From: Hyphomicrobiaceae bacterium
GTDB taxonomy: Bacteria > Pseudomonadota > Alphaproteobacteria > Rhizobiales > Methyloligellaceae
Assembly: GCA_020637815.1 (NCBI GenBank)
Contig: JACKJS010000001.1
Location: forward strand, 868,001-932,000
Direction: 5' to 3'
DNA length: 64,000 nt
Part shown: piece by piece, positions 36,135 through 42,476 of the stretch
Layout: each line of letters opens with the position of its first letter
Position numbering within the stretch: the first letter of the stretch is position 1
The notes under the pieces: model-generated
Databases searched by the model: none
Told to the model about the DNA's origin: nothing
Seen by the model: only the letters and a program-made list of their open reading frames with translations
Position numbers and translations under genes: made by a program

Positions 36135-36509
36135 TTAGCTCGTCTGAATGGGCTGAACCTGCTTGCGCTCGGCCATGAACTGGTCGAACTCCGCCTTGTC
36201 CTTCGCGTCGCGCAGCCGCTTCAGAAATGCTTGGAACTCCTCAGCCTCATCTTCGAGACGCTTCAGGGTTTCCTCGCGATAGGCATCGAAAGCCCGATTG
36301 CCGGTCGACGTAAGGCCGCCGCTAAACCGCTGCGCCTCTTCTTTGAAGTACGACCGCCAAGCCGTCCTATTTCCACATCCCATACGTCCACTCCAGATCA
36401 GATAAGCCAACACACCAAGGCCAAGTGGCCACCAAACGATAAAGCCGAGGATCATCGAGGCGAACCATGCCGGCTTTCCGTACTCGTCAAGGGTCGCAAC
36501 TAGCTGCAT
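36135..36509 (-). CDS. DUF2852 membrane protein
   Basis: This 124-residue protein has one strongly hydrophobic stretch (WFASMILGFIVWWPLGLGVLAYLIW) near the N-terminus and a charged helical C-terminal half (SYFKEEAQRF, YREETLKRLEDEAEEFQAFLKRLRDAKDKAEF), the pattern of DUF2852 proteins of Hyphomicrobiales. The function is unknown. The ATG (MQLVATLD) follows AAAGGACC. A perfect 21-bp palindrome lies just upstream and may control it. Confidence 0.85.
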   Translation of the reverse strand: MQLVATLDEYGKPAWFASMILGFIVWWPLGLGVLAYLIWSGRMGCGNRTAWRSYFKEEAQRFSGGLTSTGNRAFDAYREETLKRLEDEAEEFQAFLKRLRDAKDKAEFDQFMAERKQVQPIQTS

Positions 36510-36530
36510 TGGGGTCCTTTCAGGGCTCAA

Positions 36531-36551
36531 GTGAATGTTATTTACATTCAC
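36531..36551. promoter_or_regulatory. Perfect palindrome between DUF2852 gene and GH25 lysozyme
   Basis: GTGAATGT and ACATTCAC are exact 8-bp inverted repeats around a 5-bp centre. The element is AT-rich, starts 22 bases upstream of the DUF2852 start codon and 195 bases before the lysozyme start, and looks like the operator of a dimeric regulator, possibly TetR-type. The nearest regulator gene is the TetR at 37552-38220, whose own upstream repeat has a related ATGT..ACAT design but different spacing. Confidence 0.55.
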
Positions 36552-36745
36552 ATATATGGGACGGGCTGGCAAGCCGTTCAACGGCCGCGCACCCGAATTT
36601 GGGCCGGCTGTCGTGAATTTTGGGGGATCTTGCGCGACTTTCGCCGACCTGCGGCAGCCAAGGAAAAATTAACCCCAGCGCCCGAGATTTCAGCGGCAAT
36701 TCTCCGAAAATTGTAGGCTTACCGGGCTATTGGGGAGCGTCACTA

Positions 36746-37555
36746 ATGAGTTCTGCGTATCGTCAAGTTGTCAGTCTCGCCGTCGCGGGGGCCGTGGTGG
36801 CCAGCACGCTTACCGGTGGGGCTGCGCTTGCCCGCTCGCTAAAGGATAACAAACCGCATGATGGCGTGACCCGTGCCCACACGATGCCGATCCAGGGAAT
36901 CGACGTCTCCTATTGGCAAGGCGATATCGACTGGCAGAAGGTGCGCGGCGCCGGCATCAGCTTCGCCTACATCAAGGCGACTGAAGGCGGCGATCACCTC
37001 GATCCGAAGTTTCGTCAGAACTGGTATGCGTCCAAACGCGCCGGCATCGTGCGCGGTGCCTATCACTTCATCTATTGGTGCCGGCCGGCGTCCGAACAGG
37101 CCGCGTGGTTCGTCCGGAACGTTCCGAACGATCCCGACGCCCTGCCGCCGGTCCTCGATCTCGAATGGCATCCCTATTCTAAGACATGCCCGAAGCGCGT
37201 CTCCCGCAGCCTCGCTCTGGAGAAGATCAAGATAATTCTCGCTGCCATGGAACGGCATACGGGAAAGCGGCCGATTATCTATACGGACCCCGCCTTCCAT
37301 CGCGACATCCTGCAAGGCGAGTTCAAGGACTATCATTTCTGGCTACGGACCGTCGCCGCGGAGCCGCAGAAGAAGTATCCGGGACGAAGCTGGGCCTTCT
37401 GGCAGTTCACCACGACGGGCATCGTGCCGGGCGTGCCTGGGAAGGTAGACCGGAATATCTATAACGGCTCCCGGTCTGACTGGAATCTCGTATTGAGATG
37501 GCTCGAGGCCAGCGGCGGGCAGCAAGCGCATCCTTCGCGAACGGCGAGCCGCTAG
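36746..37555 (+). CDS. Exported GH25 lysozyme-like muramidase
   Basis: This 269-residue protein has an N-terminal signal (VVSLAVAGAVVASTLTGGAALA). The glycoside hydrolase 25 domain begins GIDVSYWQGDIDW, with catalytic Asp53, and continues to DLEW with Asp138 and Glu140. FWQFTTTGIVPGVPGKVDRN near the end is also typical. GH25 enzymes cleave the MurNAc-GlcNAc bond of peptidoglycan. The ATG (MSSAYRQVV) follows TTGGGGAGC. Its stop codon overlaps the converging tetR stop within one CTAG. A role in wall remodelling is likely. Confidence 0.92.
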   Translation: MSSAYRQVVSLAVAGAVVASTLTGGAALARSLKDNKPHDGVTRAHTMPIQGIDVSYWQGDIDWQKVRGAGISFAYIKATEGGDHLDPKFRQNWYASKRAGIVRGAYHFIYWCRPASEQAAWFVRNVPNDPDALPPVLDLEWHPYSKTCPKRVSRSLALEKIKIILAAMERHTGKRPIIYTDPAFHRDILQGEFKDYHFWLRTVAAEPQKKYPGRSWAFWQFTTTGIVPGVPGKVDRNIYNGSRSDWNLVLRWLEASGGQQAHPSRTASR

Positions 37556-38220
37556 GACGTCCCCTTCCCGCCGTTGTCCGGAAGTACACCCAACCCCTTC
37601 AGATAAATCAGAAGCCCGCTTTCCAGCACCTCCTCCGGCGAGAGCGGGACTTTTCGTGCGGCGCTGCCTTCTTGGATGAACAGCGATGCGACCCCGTGCG
37701 ACATCGTCCAGACATGCAAGGCAACGAGCCTCATGGGCGGACGCTTGTCGGCGGGTAACTGCCGGCACAGCGCCGCCGCCGCTTCCTCCAGAACGTTGAA
37801 GGCCTTTTCCGCAGCAGGCTTGGACCCCGGCGCCGGCTCCTCACCCCCCACCGCCGGGACGCCCGTTTCGAACATCACGGCGTAGCTCGCGGGATCTTCG
37901 CGGGCGAAGGCTAGATAGGCCCGCCCCAAATTCTCGAAGGCCGACAGCGGAGTCGGGATTCCATTATTCCATGCCGCGTCCAGGCGTGCCGCGAAACGCT
38001 CGAACCCACTTCGGGCAACCTCGGCAAGAAGCGCGTCGCGATCGCGGAAATGGCGATAGGGCGCTGCGGGACTCACGCCGGCAAGGCGCGCCGCTTCGGT
38101 GAGGCTGAAACCGAAGGCGCCATGCTCCTCGATGAGCTTACGTGCCGCTTCGAGCAGCACCTCTTTCAGGTTGCCGTGGTGATAGGTGCGGCGCTGCCAG
38201 CGGTGGCTGGAATCGTTCAT
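37552..38220 (-). CDS. TetR-family transcriptional regulator
   Basis: This 222-residue regulator has an N-terminal helix-turn-helix (residues about 20-62: LLEAARKLIEEHG..., FSLTEAARLAGVSPAAPYRHFRDRD) and a C-terminal ligand domain with VALHVWTMSHGVASLF, the WHG-type signature. The ligand is unknown. It is divergent from the Ca2+/H+ antiporter, and an inverted repeat overlaps its own start codon, so autoregulation and control of the antiporter are plausible. Confidence 0.9.
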   Translation of the reverse strand: MNDSSHRWQRRTYHHGNLKEVLLEAARKLIEEHGAFGFSLTEAARLAGVSPAAPYRHFRDRDALLAEVARSGFERFAARLDAAWNNGIPTPLSAFENLGRAYLAFAREDPASYAVMFETGVPAVGGEEPAPGSKPAAEKAFNVLEEAAAALCRQLPADKRPPMRLVALHVWTMSHGVASLFIQEGSAARKVPLSPEEVLESGLLIYLKGLGVLPDNGGKGTS

Positions 38221-38237
38221 GTAAATGCCTATTACAT
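38219..38237. promoter_or_regulatory. Candidate TetR operator over the tetR start codon
   Basis: ATGTAA and TTACAT are exact inverted repeats with a 7-bp spacer, the left arm covering the tetR start codon. Operators of this size next to the regulator start are typical of autoregulated TetR genes. The antiporter start is 136 bases away on the other side. Confidence 0.5.
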
Positions 38238-38373
38238 AAAAGCGCCCCTCTCGGCTAGGCTCGCCGAGGGCGTCCTCCGTGATCCGGGAACCAGAATCGG
38301 TCCATGATCGCCGGGATCTGGCGACCGAATGGGGCGGCTAGCACCGTGGCAGTCCCGTAACGACGAAGACCTC

Positions 38374-39507
38374 ATGAAGAAGCACATTTTGCTCGAGGCC
38401 GTGGGGCCGGCGATTGCCGGCGGCATCACGGCAGCCGTTTTCGTCGTGTTCGGCGCCGGCCTCCTGTCCGATCTCGAGAGCCATCTGCGATCCTCGATAC
38501 TGTTCGTCTGGCTATTCGCCGTGATGCTCTGGTGCGCCTATGCCGTGATGCAACAAGGCGAAGCGGTGGCCGAGGAACTCGGGGAGCCTTATGGCACGCT
38601 GATTCTGACATTCTCCGTGATCGTCATCGAGGTGGCGATGCTGGCCTCGATCATGTTGCAGGGCGAGAACAACCCCACGCTGGCCCGCGACGCGATGTTC
38701 GCCACGCTGATGATCGTGCTGAATGGCATGGTCGGCGCGGCGCTCCTGATGGGCGCCCTGCGCCATTGGGAACAGGACTACAATCTTGCGGGCGCGCGCG
38801 CTTTCTTGGTCGTTCTCACGGCCTTGTCTGTTTTCGCGCTCATCTTGCCGAACTACACCGCGATTCCGCCCGATCCGGTGGAGGCTCCAGGCAAGGCCAT
38901 TCTGTTCGCGGTCATCACGCTGCTGTTCTATGCCGTGTTCGTGGTCATCCAGACGATGCGGCACCGCGCGTTCTTCAACGAGCCGGAGCAGAACGACGGC
39001 TGCACCGCTGCGGACGAGCCACGTGACATGGAGCCAGAGGAAGACAAAGCTTCCCATTCGCTGGCGTTTCATACCGTGATGCTGGTGCTGTGCCTCCTGC
39101 CTGTCGTCATCCTCGCTGAATATCTCGGTGAGATCGTCAACTATGGCATCGAGGACATCGGCTTGCCGGATGCGCTCGGCGGCGTGCTAATCGCCGTTCT
39201 CGTGCTGACGCCCGAAGGCCTGAGCGCCCTTTCCGCCGCGCTGGCGAACCGGCTCCAGCGCGCGATCAATATCTGCCTCGGCTCTGCGCTGTCGACCATC
39301 GGCCTCACCGTGCCGGCGGTTCTCGCGATCGGCATGTTCACCGGACGCGATGCCGAACTCGGACTGACCCCACAGGAGACCGTGTTGCTGGTCCTGACTC
39401 TCGTCGTGAGCGGCATGACCTTTGGCGGCGGACGCACCAACGTCATCAACGGTGCGGTGCATCTCCTCTTGTTCCTCGTCTACGTGGTTCTGGTCTTCAG
39501 CCCGTAG
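38374..39507 (+). CDS. chaA: Calcium/proton antiporter (ChaA family)
   Basis: This 377-residue inner membrane protein has about eleven hydrophobic segments and two inverted ion-exchange repeats. The first alpha-repeat is GEPYGTLILTFSVIVIEV and the second is LTPEGLSALSAALANRLQ. Both contain the conserved glutamates of the CaCA superfamily, and LGSALSTIGLTVPAV follows as in ChaA. A short acidic cytoplasmic loop (EPRDMEPEEDKA) lies between the halves. It exports Ca2+, and possibly Na+ or K+, in exchange for protons. The ATG giving MKKHILLEA is preferred. Confidence 0.9.
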   Translation: MKKHILLEAVGPAIAGGITAAVFVVFGAGLLSDLESHLRSSILFVWLFAVMLWCAYAVMQQGEAVAEELGEPYGTLILTFSVIVIEVAMLASIMLQGENNPTLARDAMFATLMIVLNGMVGAALLMGALRHWEQDYNLAGARAFLVVLTALSVFALILPNYTAIPPDPVEAPGKAILFAVITLLFYAVFVVIQTMRHRAFFNEPEQNDGCTAADEPRDMEPEEDKASHSLAFHTVMLVLCLLPVVILAEYLGEIVNYGIEDIGLPDALGGVLIAVLVLTPEGLSALSAALANRLQRAINICLGSALSTIGLTVPAVLAIGMFTGRDAELGLTPQETVLLVLTLVVSGMTFGGGRTNVINGAVHLLLFLVYVVLVFSP

Positions 39508-39643
39508 CATCGCGAGAATTTGAAACCTCCTACCGGCTTCCCTATCTTTCTGCCATTCCTCGGCATATTTATTTGCGTTAAGCTCCCGGCGAAATTGCCT
39601 AGGGAGCGCCATGACCATGCAATGTTTTGGCAGAGGGAGTGCC

Positions 39644-40378
39644 ATGCATTGGCCGAAATGGCTGATCGCCGCTGTGGCCGTGCTGGCCATCGTGAGTCAG
39701 GTGGACGCAGCCCGCGCCGAAGATGCGGCAGCGGACGACACCAAGAAGACCCCCTGCACCGACGATGCCATGATCGTTTTCGATGCGTCCGGTTCCATGT
39801 CGGGGAATCAAACGCTTGGAATTCCGAATTCGAAGCCGCGCATCGACGAGGTGCGGTGGGCGCTTGAGCAGGTGCTGCCAAGCGCCACGCGACACCGCCG
39901 CGTCGGTCTCGTGACGTACGGTCCAGGCCCCTATAATCAGTGCAACGTCTCGCTGGCGATGAAACCGACGCCCAATGCGGCAAAGCCGATCATGCGCGCC
40001 GTCAACCGCATCGTTCCCGCGGGCAAGACGCCGCTCACCTCCGGCGTGGAACAAGCCGCCGAGGCGCTGGACTATCGCAACAAGCCGGGCGTCATCGTGG
40101 TCGTCACGGACGGCGAGGAAACGTGCGGCCGTTCGCCGTGCGACCTTGCCAAGCGCCTGCACGACAATGCCGCGCAGCTGACTGTTCACGTAATCGGCTT
40201 CCGCTACGAATCCTATTCGTGGACTGGCCAGAACAGCGTGATGGACCTCATGTGCCTCGCGGACCAGAACAACGGTCTCTACATCAAGGCCAACAACGAG
40301 CGGGAGCTTGCCGACGCGCTCGAGAAGACCTTGGACTGCCCCATGATTTCTCAGGCACCGCTGAACCCGATCCGCTGA
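39644..40378 (+). CDS. Exported von Willebrand factor A domain protein
   Basis: This 244-residue protein has a signal peptide (WLIAAVAVLAIVSQVDAARA) and a VWA domain. The metal-ion-dependent adhesion site is complete: DASGS in VFDASGSMSG, a threonine in AGKTPLTSG and the aspartate in VVTDGEETC. Cysteines (GEETCGRSPCD, MCLA, DCPM) suggest disulfides in the periplasm. GAGGGAG lies 4-10 bases before this ATG; two ATGs upstream in frame lack one. The partner is unknown. The gene is followed by the deacetylase on the same strand. Confidence 0.85.
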   Translation: MHWPKWLIAAVAVLAIVSQVDAARAEDAAADDTKKTPCTDDAMIVFDASGSMSGNQTLGIPNSKPRIDEVRWALEQVLPSATRHRRVGLVTYGPGPYNQCNVSLAMKPTPNAAKPIMRAVNRIVPAGKTPLTSGVEQAAEALDYRNKPGVIVVVTDGEETCGRSPCDLAKRLHDNAAQLTVHVIGFRYESYSWTGQNSVMDLMCLADQNNGLYIKANNERELADALEKTLDCPMISQAPLNPIR

Positions 40379-40385
40379 CGGTTCC

Positions 40386-40413
40386 CCTTCGTCGATCTTT
40401 CATTTGACGAAGG
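40386..40413 (+). terminator. Hairpin between the VWA and deacetylase genes
   Basis: CCTTCGTC and GACGAAGG are perfect 8-bp arms with a 12-base loop, 8 bases after the VWA stop. No U-tract follows, so read-through into the deacetylase gene is likely. Confidence 0.35.
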
Positions 40414-40465
40414 CCGTGCAACAGGCTCAAGAAGCTGCGCGAAATTTCTGCGGAGTGCCGCCACA

Positions 40466-41482
40466 ATGATTCGGCGCGGTTGGATGCTTCTTGCCATTGG
40501 TGTCGTTGCTACCGGCATCGCGCTCGCCTATGCGGGAGATTCCGCACGGGCAACTGCAACCGGGGAGACGAGTCTGCTTTCCCGTTGCTGGAGCGAGTCT
40601 GCGCTCGCCGGAACGGAGAAGGAGCGGCGTACTAGTCCGAATTCAACGCACCTCGATCTCGATGCTCTTCGGGCCGTGGCTCTGCCGAAGCCTGTCCCCA
40701 TCTCCACGGTTTCGCGCGGCTCTATCCGCAGTGTGAAGCTTCCGGGGAACGAGAAGCTGATCGCCCTGACCTTCGATCTTTGCGAAAGCAATGGCCGCAA
40801 ATCCGGCTATGACGGACACGTCATCGATTATCTGCGCGCCGAAGACGTTAAGGCGACACTGTTCGTGAGCGGCAAATGGTTCGAGAGCCACCCCGCGCGC
40901 GCCGAGCAATTGATAGCCGACCCCCGTTTTGAAATCGGCGGTCACGGCCTGATCCATCGCGATTTTTCCAAAGCGAGCACTGCGGTGCTCCATGATGAAA
41001 TCTATTTGACGGAAGCGGCTTTTCTGCGCGCTCGTAATCGGCTGATCGCAAAGAGTTGCGCGTGGAATGCCGAGGGGATTTCGACACTTCAAGACCGCGT
41101 CACCCTGATGCGTTTTCCCTATGGCTGGTGCAATGCCAATGCACTGGCGGCCGTCGCCGACGCCGGGCAACTCGCCATTCAATGGGATGTCGTGACGGGC
41201 GATCCGGACCCGCACCTGTCCGCCAAAAGAATCGCCCAGGCAATTGTGATGCAAGCTCATCCGGGCGCCATCGTGATTGGCCACGCCAACGGCCATGGCC
41301 GTAACACCGCCGAGGCGCTTAAGATCGCCATTCCAGAACTGAAGAAGGAAGGCTACCGGTTTGTGACAGTCAGCGAGCTTCTTGCGGCGGGCGAACCAGT
41401 GACTACGCAAAGCTGCTACACAGAACACCCAGGCGACCGGAAACGTGTCGCTCAGGTCAAGAAGCGCAGTCGCAGCAAGTGA
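40466..41482 (+). CDS. Exported polysaccharide deacetylase, TFDLCE type
   Basis: This 338-residue protein has an N-terminal hydrophobic signal or anchor (LLAIGVVATGIALAYAG) and a NodB-type deacetylase domain. The catalytic motif is TFDLCES instead of the usual TFDDG, so the second, metal-binding aspartate is replaced by leucine. The histidine motif is present as GGHGLIH, and RFPYGWCN, QWDVVTGD and HANGHGR follow as in the family. TFDLCE forms a recognisable alphaproteobacterial subgroup. The substrate may be peptidoglycan or an exopolysaccharide. The stop overlaps the GNAT start in GTGA. Confidence 0.88.
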   Translation: MIRRGWMLLAIGVVATGIALAYAGDSARATATGETSLLSRCWSESALAGTEKERRTSPNSTHLDLDALRAVALPKPVPISTVSRGSIRSVKLPGNEKLIALTFDLCESNGRKSGYDGHVIDYLRAEDVKATLFVSGKWFESHPARAEQLIADPRFEIGGHGLIHRDFSKASTAVLHDEIYLTEAAFLRARNRLIAKSCAWNAEGISTLQDRVTLMRFPYGWCNANALAAVADAGQLAIQWDVVTGDPDPHLSAKRIAQAIVMQAHPGAIVIGHANGHGRNTAEALKIAIPELKKEGYRFVTVSELLAAGEPVTTQSCYTEHPGDRKRVAQVKKRSRSK

Positions 41483-41973
41483 CGGCGGCCGCGCTCCCCA
41501 GAACCGCCGAACTCGGGTCCGCACTGCTGCGGCCTCCGGTTCCCGACGAATGCGAAACCTTGGCGACTAGACTCGCCGCCATGCAGCCTTGGTCCACGAT
41601 GGGGATTTCGGCCGAGGGGCTCACCGCATTTTTGAAAAGCGACGACCCGGGCGCGCACCGCTACGCCATCGTGCAGGATGGAGTGCTGGCTGGCGTTGTC
41701 TCGGTTCGCTTTCCGTGGCTCAAGGGACCCTACATCGAGCTCTTAGCGATCCTGTCCGGCTTTCAACGCCGCGGTCACGGTCAACGAATCCTTTCCTTCA
41801 TCGAGACCGAAGCCGTGCGCCTCGGAATGCGCAACGTCTGGGTCTGCGCATCGCAGTTCAACGGTGGCGCGGCACGATTCTACAAGCGCCACGGCTTCGT
41901 CGAAATCGCGACGTTGCCGGGCCTCGTTGCCGACGACTTCACGGAAACGCTTTTCAGGAAAGCGCTGACCTGA
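41479..41973 (+). CDS. GNAT-family N-acetyltransferase
   Basis: This 164-residue acetyltransferase shows the acetyl-CoA binding motif A as LSGFQRRGHGQRILSF (Q/R-x-x-G-x-G/A) and the C-terminal segment GAARFYKRHGFVEIA. The acceptor is unknown. It begins at a GTG that shares GTGA with the deacetylase stop, so the two are translationally coupled. A deacetylase-acetyltransferase pair may act on the same sugar or on related wall components, which is inference. Confidence 0.88.
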   Translation: MTAAALPRTAELGSALLRPPVPDECETLATRLAAMQPWSTMGISAEGLTAFLKSDDPGAHRYAIVQDGVLAGVVSVRFPWLKGPYIELLAILSGFQRRGHGQRILSFIETEAVRLGMRNVWVCASQFNGGAARFYKRHGFVEIATLPGLVADDFTETLFRKALT

Positions 41974-41983
41974 CGAAGTGTTT

Positions 41984-42003
41984 GCCTTGATCCCGGACAA
42001 GGC
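41984..42003 (+). terminator. Weak hairpin after the GNAT gene
   Basis: GCCTTG and CAAGGC form a 6-bp stem with an 8-base loop followed by GTTTC, 11 bases after the stop. It is a weak terminator candidate. The rest of the 316-base gap up to the next gene (41974-42289) contains an A8 run and no further clear element. Confidence 0.35.
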
Positions 42004-42289
42004 GTTTCAGGGTCACGGACGGTAGAATTTTCCACAGACCGTGCAGACGGCCGACACAAGACGCTACCGAAGGCGGCCATGGTTCCGCGGACCTCGTAGG
42101 CAGCGGAAACGCAAAAAAAATTGCCGCCACGCGAACCGAAACCCTCTTGACGCGTTGATTGGCAACGCTCGCAGCTTTCATTTGTTTGTGCGATGCAACA
42201 ATGAAACGGCTTGGCACGAAATGAGGGGAGTTTGTAAAATGGTGACATTGCAGAACGGGCACCCCTCCAATCGGAAAGGAGAGTTTCCG

Positions 42290-42373
42290 ATGGAAATCAC
42301 AGCCAAACTGACCGTGGCCACGTTCGTATTATCGTTCGGCTTCCTCGCCGCCGTCATCCTAGGAATGTTCTAG
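42290..42373 (+). CDS. 27-residue single-span membrane peptide
   Basis: The peptide has a short polar start (MEITAKL) and then a hydrophobic helix TVATFVLSFGFLAAVILGMF that fills the rest, so it should insert once in the inner membrane. AAAGGAGAG sits 7-8 bases before the ATG, an unusually good ribosome site, which is the main reason to call it a gene. It stands alone, with a 316-base gap before it. The function is unknown; small peptides of this kind often assist respiratory or transport complexes. Confidence 0.6.
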   Translation: MEITAKLTVATFVLSFGFLAAVILGMF

Positions 42374-42476
42374 GACGAGGCGTGCGAGACCGGCGAGGCC
42401 AGCAACATCAAGCCAGTAGAGAGAAGTGCCGCAGACGGATGAGTTCGTCACGGCACCTTCTCTGTTGCGTCTCAGC

